Assembly: GCA_018267385.1 (NCBI GenBank) | Contig: JAFDYN010000020.1 | Location: forward strand, 96,429-160,428 | DNA from: Bacteroidota bacterium | GTDB taxonomy: Bacteria; Bacteroidota; Bacteroidia; Chitinophagales; LD1 | DNA: 64,000 bases | Direction: 5' to 3' | In this document: positions 36,259 to 45,003 of the stretch, one piece after another | Layout of the letters: each line of letters opens with the position of its first letter | How positions within the stretch are numbered: the first letter of the stretch is position 1 | The notes under the pieces: generated by a model | Databases searched by the model: none | What the model saw: only the letters and a program-made list of their open reading frames with translations | Told to the model about the DNA's origin: nothing | Translations under genes and position numbers: made by a program

Positions 36259-36292
36259 ATTTACTCAATCCTTTGTGAACTCTGTGATAAAT
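36259..36292. repeat. Right inverted-repeat arm of the GxxExxY element
   Basis: Reverse complement reads ATTTATCACAGAGTTCACAA followed by AGGATTGAGTAAAT, paired with the left arm. Between this arm and the gene start the minus strand shows degenerate ~9-base units (GAGAACACT, GAGACGCAA, GCGAACACT). Confidence 0.8.
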
Positions 36293-36296
36293 GCAT

Positions 36297-39026
36297 TTAT
36301 TTCTCGAATGCCTTAGCGAGAATTTCGTCCTGCTCTTTGACGTGTTGCTTCTTGAAACCTGTCGCTGGTGAGGCGGAGTTCTTGCGGGCGATGACGCGGA
36401 GCTTCATCTTGTCATACAGGCCATTCTCATAGAGCCTGCTGAGGAGGAAGGTCCAGGCGCCATTATTCTTAGGCTCCTCTTGTACCCAGACGAATTCTGC
36501 CTTAGGATATTTCGCGGTCAGTGCCTCCAGCTGCGTGTATGGCAGCGGGTAGAGCTGCTCCATACGCACCACGGCTACATCCTTCACGCCGTCTTTTTCT
36601 TGCTTCTCCAGTAGCTCGTAGTATATCTTGCCTGTGCAGAGGACTACGCGGCGGACCTTCTTGCCGTCTTTGAACTGTGGATCGTCCAGCACCTCCTGGA
36701 AGCCTCCCTTGGTCACATTCTCCAGCGGAGAGATAGCGCGTGGATGGCGGAGGAGAGACTTAGGACTCATGACCACGAGTGGCTTGCGAAACTCCCATGC
36801 CAGCTGACGACGCAGTGCGTGGAAGTAGTTGGCCGGATCAGTGATATTTACCACCACCATATTCAACTCTGCGCAGAGCTGGAGGTAGCGCTCGAGGCGG
36901 GCAGATGAGTGCTCAGGCCCCTCGCCTTCGTAGCCGTGTGGCAGGAGCATTACCAGGCCACTCTTCCGTTGCCACTTGGTCTCGCCGGAGGCTACGAACT
37001 GGTCTGTGATGATCTGTGCACCATTGCTAAAGTCACCATACTGCGCCTCCCAGATCACGAGCGGATCGGGATGCGTGATAGAGTAGCCATACTCAAAGCC
37101 GAGTACTCCATACTCACTCAGGTGCGAGTTATAGATAAAGAATTTACTCTTGTCAGATTCGAGCGGAGAGAGGCGGTTGTACTCGCGCTCCGTATTGATG
37201 TCTGTGATCACCGCGTGGCGATGGGTAAAGGTGCCGCGCTTCACGTCCTCACCGCTGAGGCGTACGTTTTTGCCATCCAGCAGGATGCTGCCATAGGCCA
37301 TCAGCTCGGCTGCAGCCCAGTCTACGATCTTATTAGTTACAAGCTTGTCCTTGCGGTCCTCAATGTGCTTTTGCACCTGGCGGAGTGGCGTGAGGTCTGC
37401 CGGTATAGTGGTGAGTGCATCTATCAGCTTGCTCAGGTTGCCCTGGCTGATACCTGTATCAGGTGATTTTTCAAAATCCTTGCTCGTAGCCGAGCGGAGA
37501 GTCTGCCAGGCAGTCTCAGTAGCCTGCGGCTGATATGGCGGTGGGTTTTCTTTGACCGCATCGAGTCGTGCCTGCAGGTCTGCCCAGAACTCTTTCTCCA
37601 GCCTTTTGGCCATATCATCAGTGATAGCGCCTTCTTTTTCCAGCTTGCTGATATAGATATCGCGCGGATTGGTATGCGCGTCTATCAGCTTGTACATCAT
37701 GGGCTGGGTAAACTTGGGCTCATCGCTTTCATTGTGGCCCCACTTGCGGTAGCACACCATGTCAATGAAGATATCCTTGTTGAATTTCTGCCTGTATTCG
37801 GCAGCTATTTCCGATGCGTAGACCACAGCTTCTACATCGTCTCCATTCACGTGCAGCACCGGAGCCTCGATGGTAGCAGCTATAGAGCTGCAATAGTCTG
37901 ATGAGCGGCCATCTTCAAAGTCTGTAGTAAAGCCTATCTGGTTATTGATCACATAGTGCAGTGTGCCGCCGGTGTAGTAGCCGGGCAGCTTAGCCATCTG
38001 CAGGACCTCATAGATGATGCCCTGGCCCGCCACTGCTGCGTCACCGTGAATAAGTATCGGCATGATCTTATCGTAGTTGGAACCATAGATCGCATCCGAT
38101 TTGGCGCGTACAAAGCCTTCTACCACAGGATTGACCGCCTCGAGGTGAGATGGATTGGGTATGAGCTTGAGGTAAACTGATTTGTTATTATCCGTAGGAT
38201 ACTGGTGTGAATAGCCGAGGTGGTATTTCACATCACCATCGCCCAGTGAGATGTCGTAGAGTGCAGTGCCTTGAAATTCATTAAATATTTCCTCATAGGT
38301 CTTGCCCATGATATTGGCCAGGATATTGAGGCGGCCACGGTGCGCCATACCTATCACGATCTCCTCCACATTGCCCTCGGCAGCAGTATGTATCACTGCA
38401 TCGAGGCCCGGTATGGTAGACTCGCCACCCTCCAGTGAGAAGCGCTTTTGCCCGATATATTTTGTTCCCAGAAATTTCTCAAAAACTACTGCCTGATTGA
38501 GCTTTCTCAATATACGCTCTTTCTTCTGCACACTGTATTTGATAGCGTCAAGCTTCTCTATCTTCTCGCGGAGATAGGCTATCTCTTCCTTCACGCGTAC
38601 GTAGCCATACTCAAACCCGATCGCACCGCAGTAAACCGCTTCCAGCCGGGCTACGATGTCACGCAGGGTAGCATTTGACATGCCGATCTCCGAGCCGATC
38701 GCAAACTTTTTGTCGAGGTCCTTGTCAGTCAAACCGAAATCGCTGAGTGCGAGATCAGGATGCCGGTCCATGCGCGGGCGCAGAGGATTGGTCACGGCCT
38801 TCAGGTGGCCTTTATTGCGATAGGCTGTGATCAGCGCATAGACTTTAAACTCATCAGCAGATACGCTGCCAGCGGCTTTACCATTGTAAGAGGTAGATGC
38901 AAGGTCAAAGCCTTCGAAAAACTTTTTGAACTCGGGGTCTACTGATTCTGGTTTGCTTTTGAAATCCCGGTAGAGGTTTTCCAGATACTCGGGCGTAGCA
39001 TTGCTGAGATATGAGTAATTATCCAT
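36297..39026 (-). CDS. sucA: 2-oxoglutarate dehydrogenase E1
   Basis: 909 residues, normal for OdhA/SucA. N-terminal YLSNATPEYLENLYRDFKS, then the thiamine-diphosphate core with GMAHRGRLN, HGDAAVAGQGI and NNQIGFTTDF, the DVEAVVYASEIA segment, and in the last third SEYGVLGFEYGYS, LVMLLPHGYEGEGPEHSS and VRMEQLYPLP. Decarboxylates 2-oxoglutarate and succinylates the lipoyl group of SucB in the TCA cycle. A near-consensus promoter lies 23 bases upstream of its ATG. Confidence 0.96.
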   Translation of the reverse strand: MDNYSYLSNATPEYLENLYRDFKSKPESVDPEFKKFFEGFDLASTSYNGKAAGSVSADEFKVYALITAYRNKGHLKAVTNPLRPRMDRHPDLALSDFGLTDKDLDKKFAIGSEIGMSNATLRDIVARLEAVYCGAIGFEYGYVRVKEEIAYLREKIEKLDAIKYSVQKKERILRKLNQAVVFEKFLGTKYIGQKRFSLEGGESTIPGLDAVIHTAAEGNVEEIVIGMAHRGRLNILANIMGKTYEEIFNEFQGTALYDISLGDGDVKYHLGYSHQYPTDNNKSVYLKLIPNPSHLEAVNPVVEGFVRAKSDAIYGSNYDKIMPILIHGDAAVAGQGIIYEVLQMAKLPGYYTGGTLHYVINNQIGFTTDFEDGRSSDYCSSIAATIEAPVLHVNGDDVEAVVYASEIAAEYRQKFNKDIFIDMVCYRKWGHNESDEPKFTQPMMYKLIDAHTNPRDIYISKLEKEGAITDDMAKRLEKEFWADLQARLDAVKENPPPYQPQATETAWQTLRSATSKDFEKSPDTGISQGNLSKLIDALTTIPADLTPLRQVQKHIEDRKDKLVTNKIVDWAAAELMAYGSILLDGKNVRLSGEDVKRGTFTHRHAVITDINTEREYNRLSPLESDKSKFFIYNSHLSEYGVLGFEYGYSITHPDPLVIWEAQYGDFSNGAQIITDQFVASGETKWQRKSGLVMLLPHGYEGEGPEHSSARLERYLQLCAELNMVVVNITDPANYFHALRRQLAWEFRKPLVVMSPKSLLRHPRAISPLENVTKGGFQEVLDDPQFKDGKKVRRVVLCTGKIYYELLEKQEKDGVKDVAVVRMEQLYPLPYTQLEALTAKYPKAEFVWVQEEPKNNGAWTFLLSRLYENGLYDKMKLRVIARKNSASPATGFKKQHVKEQDEILAKAFEK

Positions 39027-39048
39027 TATATGACATAGAAATAGTGTG

Positions 39049-39079
39049 CGAACTTACGGCAAAATCAGGGAATAGGCAA
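39049..39079 (-). promoter_or_regulatory. Probable Bacteroidota-type promoter for sucA
   Basis: On the minus strand: TTG (39079-39077), a 20-base spacer, TAAGTTCG (39056-39049), which matches TAnnTTTG at 7 of 8 positions. Leader about 18 bases. Confidence 0.45.
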
Positions 39080-39239
39080 AGGCTTTTATATGAACATATA
39101 CGTATGGTTTTCAACTGCTGCCGTGACTTTGAATTAACCTCTGGACAATGATTGGGTGACTTGATTGCTGGAAATTTGTCATTAAACACATACTAGATTT
39201 ACCTTATTTAGTTACATTTATTTAACATAAACCACTTTA

Positions 39240-41120
39240 ATGAACAGAATATTAACGCTCCTGACCTTTTGCGCTTTTTCACTGGCAGCGGCTGCACAAA
39301 ACAGCTATCTGCTGCCCTCGCGACCGCTGGTAGATAGTGCGCTGGCACCTTTTTTTCATGGCGTAGCATCTGGTGACCCGCTATCAGACAGGATCATACT
39401 CTGGACACGGGTGACGACAGAAGACCCCTCCGTCTCTGTAGACTGGCAGATAGCCACGGACACGGCCTTTGCCAATGTGGTCAACTCCGGTACAGTAATG
39501 ACGGATACCAGCGTAGATAACACGGTAAAAGTCGATGCGACTGGCCTGAGTCCGGCTACATGGTACTACTACAGGTTTACCGCCTATGGCAAGCACTCCT
39601 CTACAGGCCGCACACGCACAGCGCCCTCGGGCAATACTGACAGCCTCCGTTTTGCTATCGTAGCATGCTCTAATTTCCAGGCGGGATTTTTCAATGTTTA
39701 CCAAAGCATAGGCACGCGCAATGATATAGATGCTGTACTGCACCTGGGTGACTACTACTATGAGTACAAGGCCCGTGGCTATGGCTATACCGGCGATAGT
39801 ACCCGCCTGCATGATCCGGGAGATCATGATGCACAGACACTGGCCGACTACCGCATGCGCCACTCGCAGTACAAACTGGACCCGGACCTGCGCCTCTGCC
39901 ACCAGCAGTATCCGTTTATCACCATCTGGGATGATCACGAGACTGCCAATGACTCCTACTATTCGGGAGCAGAAAATCATGATCCTGCTACCGAGGGCGA
40001 TTGGTTTACCCGCAAGGATGCCGGCAAGCGGGCATACTTTGAGTGGATGCCGATACGGGAGGTATCTGCGAATAACGATACAACCGTACGCCGCACGGAG
40101 AAATGGGGTGACCTGATCGACTTTATCATGCTGGATACACGTCTGGAGGGGCGCGATTCGTCTTTGGGTACCTTCATACCTGATACTGTAGCCTACGTCA
40201 CAGATACCAATCGTCAGCTACTGGGCAGAGAGCAGTTGCAGTGGTTTAAAGGCGAGCTAAGCGCCTCTACTGCCAAATGGCGTATCATAGGCAATCAGGT
40301 GATGATCGCACCGCTGGTGACCTTTTACGGAGTGAACTACCTGGTAAATGGTGACCAATGGGATGGGTATCCTGCTGAACGTAAACGGGTACTGGATTAT
40401 ATCATGCAAAACAATATTAATAACGTTGTTTTTGTAACCGGGGATATCCATACGTCCTGGGGTAATGACATACCGCATCCGGACTCTACCTATGTGCTGG
40501 CTACAGGCCACGGCTCAGTAGCCACAGAGTTTGTGACTACCAGTATCACCTCTCCGAGCAATGGACTGGATGTCATCCCTATAGGTAGCATACAGACCAA
40601 TAATCCTCACATGAAGTATATAGAGCTGCTCAAGCGCGGTTACCTGCTGCTGGATGTCAATAAGCAGCGGATACAGGGCGACTGGCTACATGTCAATACT
40701 GTGACGAGTCATAATTTCACAGTGACAGATGATGGCTACTGGATGAATATGGATGGTGAGCGTTTCCTGCGCCTCGCCTCCGGTCCGCTGGGCCCGCGTC
40801 CCGGCAATCCGCCACTGCTGCCATATACTATTGTGACAGGTATAAAACCCGTGGCAAAGGATATGATAGTGATAGGATGCTATCCTAACCCGGCAGAAAA
40901 TGAAGTGGCCATACAATACTACCTGTCTGAGCCCGCCAAGGTGACCATCAATATCACTGATATGGGCGGCAAAACGGTCTATACCCGCGAGGAGCAGCAG
41001 ACTCAATACGGCCTCTACAGCGGTAAAGAATACATAGATAACCTGGCCGCCGGCAGCTATATAGTGAGTATCACCGCAGGCGGCAAAACCTATAGCAAGC
41101 AACTCGTAAAGGCTAAATAA
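39240..41120 (+). CDS. PhoD-like alkaline phosphatase with T9SS sorting domain, copy 1
   Basis: 626 residues, signal peptide 1-19. PhoD_N domain (about 30-130; FFHGVASGDPLSDRIILWTR, WYYYRFTAYG). The phosphatase domain has ACSNFQAGFFNVY, VLHLGDYYYEY, TIWDDHETANDSYY, DFIMLDTRLEGRD and FVTGDIHTSWGND, a complete PhoD metal site. The T9SS sorting domain (about 545-626, from YPNPAENE) replaces the Tat route used by classical PhoD. Releases phosphate from extracellular esters. The next gene is a close relative in tandem, 40 bases on. Confidence 0.9.
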   Translation: MNRILTLLTFCAFSLAAAAQNSYLLPSRPLVDSALAPFFHGVASGDPLSDRIILWTRVTTEDPSVSVDWQIATDTAFANVVNSGTVMTDTSVDNTVKVDATGLSPATWYYYRFTAYGKHSSTGRTRTAPSGNTDSLRFAIVACSNFQAGFFNVYQSIGTRNDIDAVLHLGDYYYEYKARGYGYTGDSTRLHDPGDHDAQTLADYRMRHSQYKLDPDLRLCHQQYPFITIWDDHETANDSYYSGAENHDPATEGDWFTRKDAGKRAYFEWMPIREVSANNDTTVRRTEKWGDLIDFIMLDTRLEGRDSSLGTFIPDTVAYVTDTNRQLLGREQLQWFKGELSASTAKWRIIGNQVMIAPLVTFYGVNYLVNGDQWDGYPAERKRVLDYIMQNNINNVVFVTGDIHTSWGNDIPHPDSTYVLATGHGSVATEFVTTSITSPSNGLDVIPIGSIQTNNPHMKYIELLKRGYLLLDVNKQRIQGDWLHVNTVTSHNFTVTDDGYWMNMDGERFLRLASGPLGPRPGNPPLLPYTIVTGIKPVAKDMIVIGCYPNPAENEVAIQYYLSEPAKVTINITDMGGKTVYTREEQQTQYGLYSGKEYIDNLAAGSYIVSITAGGKTYSKQLVKAK

Positions 41121-41160
41121 TTTTCATTATTCATAACCCAATAAAACAAGTTCCACCTCA

Positions 41161-43035
41161 ATGAACAAATTTGCAATGATACTCATGTGTATGGTAGCGG
41201 CTATCGGCCTCAGGGCCCAGAGCTATCTGCTGCCATCGCGCCCACATGTAGATAGCACGCTGGCTCCTTTTTTTCACGGTGTAGCCTCCGGTGATCCGCT
41301 TTCTGACAGGGTGATCCTATGGACACGCGTCACCACAGATGATAATTCTGTATCTGTAGACTGGCAGATAGCCACAGATACGGCTTTTGCTAATGTGGTG
41401 AACTCCGGCACTCTCACCACAGATACCTCCCGTGACCATACGGTGAAGGTAGATGCCACCGGTCTCAGCGCCGGTACCTGGTATTACTATCGCTTCAAAG
41501 CCTACAACAGGTACTCTGCTATGGGCAGGACGCGTACCGCTCCCGTAGGCAATACTGATAGCCTCCGTTTTGCGATCATAGCCTGTTCTAATTTTCAGGC
41601 GGGATTCTTTAATGTCTATAAAGATATAGCTACGCGCAATGATATAGATGCTGTGCTGCACCTGGGCGACTACTACTACGAGTACGAGGGCCAGGGCTAT
41701 GGCTATGATGGTGATACCAATCGCATACATGACCCGGATCACGAGGCGCTGACGCTGGCAGACTATCGCATGCGTCACTCTCAATACAAGCTCGACCCTG
41801 ATCTCCGCTATTGCCACCAGCAGTATCCTTTCATCACTATCTGGGATGACCATGAGACGGCCAATGACTCCTACTATAGCGGCGCTCAAAACCACACGCC
41901 ATCTACCGAAGGAGATTGGTTTACGCGCAAGGATGCCGGCAAGCGTGCCTACTTTGAGTGGCTGCCGATCCGTGAGATATCTGCCGGCAATGATACGATC
42001 CTGCACCGTACGGAGCACTGGGGGGACCTGCTGGACCTGATCATGATAGACACGCGCTATGAGGGCCGTGACTCTTCGCTGGGCCAGTTTATCCCGGCCA
42101 ATAATGCTTTTCTATCAGATACCGGCAGGCACCTGATGGGCAATGAGCAGCTGACCTGGTTTAAGGGTGAGCTGAGCGGCTCTGCAGCCCGGTGGAAAGT
42201 GATAGGCAATCAGGTAATGATAGCGCCGCTGCATGCCAATCTGGGTACGGGAGATCAGGTGCTAAACGGTGATCAGTGGGATGGCTATCCCGCAGAGCGT
42301 AAGCGGGTGCTGGACCATATCATGCAGAATAATATCAAGGATGTGGTCTTCCTCACCGGCGATATCCACTGCTCGTGGGGCAATGATATCCCGCATCCGG
42401 ACTCCACCTACAATCAGTCTACGGGCCGCGGCTCCGCAGCTACGGAGTTTGTGTGTACCAGCGTTACATCGCCTACTTTTGCAGGCTTGGGCTCAGTGCC
42501 ACTATCTCTGATCCAGATCTTTGACAAACATGTCAAGTATGCCGAGCTGAGCAAACGCGGCTACCTGCTGCTGGATGTGAACAAAGTACGTGTGCAGGGC
42601 GACTGGATCCACATGAGCACAGTGACTGATAGAGCCTATACTGCCACCGATGATGCGCAGTGGATGAATATGGATGGCGAGCGGTTCCTGCGCCAGGCGC
42701 CCGGTGTACTGGGCCCCCGCCCCGGCAATCCACCTCTCACGCCGTTTGTAACAGGTATAGGAGAAGTAGCCAATAACATCCTGGTACTCGGCATGTATCC
42801 CAATCCTCCTGAAAACGAGGTAGCGATCCAATACTACCTCTCTGAACCATCTAAAGTAGATGTGAATATCACGGATATGAGCGGCCGCAATGTGTACACG
42901 CACACTACCCAGCAGGCGCAGTATGGGCTTTATAATACGAAAGCCTTTATAGATGGACTGGCTGCGGGTAGCTACGTGGTCAGCATCTCTGCCAATGGCA
43001 AAACATACAGCAAACAGATCGTAAAGGGTAAGTAA
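41161..43035 (+). CDS. PhoD-like alkaline phosphatase with T9SS sorting domain, copy 2
   Basis: 624 residues with the same domain order as copy 1 and long identical stretches, including the motifs VASGDPLSD, DDHETANDSYYSG and GDIHCSWGND. The difference next to the last metal ligand is GDIHT in copy 1 and GDIHC here. Sequence differs mainly in residues 200-330 and 440-500, so the copies may have diverged in substrate or pH preference. Followed by a strong terminator. Tandem gene duplication is the simplest origin. Confidence 0.9.
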   Translation: MNKFAMILMCMVAAIGLRAQSYLLPSRPHVDSTLAPFFHGVASGDPLSDRVILWTRVTTDDNSVSVDWQIATDTAFANVVNSGTLTTDTSRDHTVKVDATGLSAGTWYYYRFKAYNRYSAMGRTRTAPVGNTDSLRFAIIACSNFQAGFFNVYKDIATRNDIDAVLHLGDYYYEYEGQGYGYDGDTNRIHDPDHEALTLADYRMRHSQYKLDPDLRYCHQQYPFITIWDDHETANDSYYSGAQNHTPSTEGDWFTRKDAGKRAYFEWLPIREISAGNDTILHRTEHWGDLLDLIMIDTRYEGRDSSLGQFIPANNAFLSDTGRHLMGNEQLTWFKGELSGSAARWKVIGNQVMIAPLHANLGTGDQVLNGDQWDGYPAERKRVLDHIMQNNIKDVVFLTGDIHCSWGNDIPHPDSTYNQSTGRGSAATEFVCTSVTSPTFAGLGSVPLSLIQIFDKHVKYAELSKRGYLLLDVNKVRVQGDWIHMSTVTDRAYTATDDAQWMNMDGERFLRQAPGVLGPRPGNPPLTPFVTGIGEVANNILVLGMYPNPPENEVAIQYYLSEPSKVDVNITDMSGRNVYTHTTQQAQYGLYNTKAFIDGLAAGSYVVSISANGKTYSKQIVKGK

Positions 43036-43055
43036 TAAACCAACCCATAGACTAG

Positions 43056-43088
43056 CGGCTGGCAGGATCATCCTCGCCAGCCGTTTTT
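43056..43088 (+). terminator. Rho-independent terminator after the tandem phosphatases
   Basis: CGGCTGGC (43056-43063) pairs with GCCAGCCG (43076-43083), followed by five T. Confidence 0.9.
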
Positions 43089-43136
43089 ATTTATGGATAT
43101 TTTATACATTCATCAGATAGATCAAAACCCGTAATA

Positions 43137-44939
43137 ATGTCCGCTCAGTTTTACTCCAAAGAGAACCTTCGCTTCATGCTGCATGAGATGTTTCCCATCT
43201 CTGAGCTGTGCAAGCTCGACCTTTTCAAAGATCACACGCCGGAAAGCCTGGATATGATCATAGATGCTGCAGCCACGCTCTCTGAGCATCAGCTGCGCCC
43301 GATACTGGTAGAGATGGATAGCAAGCCGCCCTATATCGAAAATGGCCGTGTAAAGGTGCATCCTAAGATGCGTGAGATCATGCAGCAGTTTGGTAGGGAT
43401 GGCTGGATATCTATGTCCGCCCCGCATGAGTACGGCGGGCAGCAGGTGCCATTCACCATCGTGCAGGCGGTGGGCTTTATCATGGCTGCGGCCAATTACT
43501 CTCCTATGGTGTACGGATTTCTCACTACCGGAGCGGCACACCTCATAGAGTCATTTGGTACGAAAGAACTCAAGGATACCTATATACCAAAGATGTATGC
43601 CGGGGAGTGGCAGGGCACCATGGCGCTCAGTGAGCCGGGAGCCGGCAGCTCGCTATCTGACATAGTGACTACAGCTACGCGCACAGATCAGGGCTACTAC
43701 CTGATCAAAGGGCAGAAGGTATTTATCAGCTGTGGCGATAGTGATGCGGTAGATAATATCGTACACCTGATGCTCGCGCGGATAGAGGGAGCGCCGGCGG
43801 GTACCAAGGGTATATCTCTTTTCGTAGTGCCACGCATGCGGCCTGCGGCGGACGGCAGTCTAACGTTTAATGATGTGAACACTGCGGGGGTGTTTCATAA
43901 GATGGGATACCACGGCGCACCGATAGCACACCTGATGATGGGCGAGAATAATGACTGCCGCGGCTATCTGGTAGGAGAGGAGCACAAGGGACTGAGCTAT
44001 ATGTTCCAAATGATGAATGAGGCAAGGATAGGTGTGGGGTGCAATGCGACATCTATATCCTCAGCGGCCTACTACAATGCTCTGGAATACGCCAACGTGC
44101 GTACCCAGGGCCGCAAAGTGACAGAGAAGGATCCGTCTAAACCTCAGGTAGCATTGATAGAACATGCAGATGTACGCCGGCTTTTGCTATTCCAAAAGGC
44201 CGTCACTGAGGGTTCGCTCTCGCTGGTGCTGGAGGCCTGTGGCCGATATGACCGCTGGATGGCCAGTGAGGGACAAGAAAAAGAAAACTATCACATGCTG
44301 CTGGAGCTGCTCACACCGATGGTGAAATCGTATCCGGCAGAGATGAGCATCCTCTCTACCAGCGCGGGCCTGCAGATCTTTGGTGGGTATGGGTATACGA
44401 AGGAGTTTCTGGCCGAGCTTTTCTTCCGCGAGACGCGTATCCATACCATACATGAGGGCGCCACAGCTATACACGGCATGGACCTGCTGGGCCGCAAGGT
44501 GATGATGAAGAACGGCATGGCTACCATGCTGCTGATGCAGGAGGTGATGGCGGATATACAAAATGCCCAACAGTACGATGACCTGAAACCATATGCTATC
44601 GCTCTCGAAGATAAGCTGATGAAGCTGCAGGAGATCACTATGCACCTCATCAGTGTAGCGCAGACCGAGGGACCAGAGGCCTATCTCTCAGATGCTACGT
44701 TGTATCTGGAGCTATTCGGTATCCTGACGGTGGCCTGGCAGTGGCTGAAGCAGGGCGCTAAGGTGGACGAACTGAAACGATCCGGTAGCAGATCCTACTC
44801 ACCTGAGTTCCTCCAGTCAAAGCTTCATGCTATGCAATACTTCTTTGAATATGAGGTGCCTAAGGCTGATGGCCTGCTGGCCCGGCTCAAGAGCAGCAAC
44901 CGTGTGACATTGGCTGCAGTGCGCGAGGAGATCGTATAA
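43137..44939 (+). CDS. Acyl-CoA dehydrogenase, ~600-residue type
   Basis: 600 residues, longer than standard (~380) acyl-CoA dehydrogenases because of an N-terminal helical extension and a C-terminal extension, as in the DmdC/FadE-like group. FAD/substrate motifs: TMALSEPGAGSSLSDI, GQKVFISCGDS, GYHGAPIAHLMM, NEARIGVGCNA, and GLQIFGGYGYTKEF. RIHTIHEGATAIHGMDLLGRK contains the likely catalytic Glu (HEGAT; the family norm is YEGTN). Oxidises an acyl-CoA to the enoyl-CoA in the cytoplasm. Preceded by a terminator, so independently transcribed. Confidence 0.9.
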   Translation: MSAQFYSKENLRFMLHEMFPISELCKLDLFKDHTPESLDMIIDAAATLSEHQLRPILVEMDSKPPYIENGRVKVHPKMREIMQQFGRDGWISMSAPHEYGGQQVPFTIVQAVGFIMAAANYSPMVYGFLTTGAAHLIESFGTKELKDTYIPKMYAGEWQGTMALSEPGAGSSLSDIVTTATRTDQGYYLIKGQKVFISCGDSDAVDNIVHLMLARIEGAPAGTKGISLFVVPRMRPAADGSLTFNDVNTAGVFHKMGYHGAPIAHLMMGENNDCRGYLVGEEHKGLSYMFQMMNEARIGVGCNATSISSAAYYNALEYANVRTQGRKVTEKDPSKPQVALIEHADVRRLLLFQKAVTEGSLSLVLEACGRYDRWMASEGQEKENYHMLLELLTPMVKSYPAEMSILSTSAGLQIFGGYGYTKEFLAELFFRETRIHTIHEGATAIHGMDLLGRKVMMKNGMATMLLMQEVMADIQNAQQYDDLKPYAIALEDKLMKLQEITMHLISVAQTEGPEAYLSDATLYLELFGILTVAWQWLKQGAKVDELKRSGSRSYSPEFLQSKLHAMQYFFEYEVPKADGLLARLKSSNRVTLAAVREEIV

Positions 44940-45003
44940 GGTCGTTGATTTTACCTTTTCATAATGATGGATTGCCGTTTATTTGCGATCATCAATCACC
45001 AGT

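Larger units (their letters stand above)
35774..36292. mobile_element. Putative 519-bp inverted-repeat element carrying a GxxExxY gene, between sucA and sucB
   Basis: Two ~34-base inverted arms (35774-35807 and 36259-36292) enclose a single gene of the PD-(D/E)XK-type GxxExxY family. The element fills almost exactly the space between the sucA stop (36297) and the sucB start (35753). I find no clear target-site duplication and no transposase. The enclosed gene runs in the same direction as the host operon. Confidence 0.55.

Noticed and set aside
41317..42018. Long minus-strand frames opposite the tandem phosphatases (also 39384-39980)
   Set aside because: Parallel shadows of two closely related genes; similarity between the shadows only reflects the duplication.
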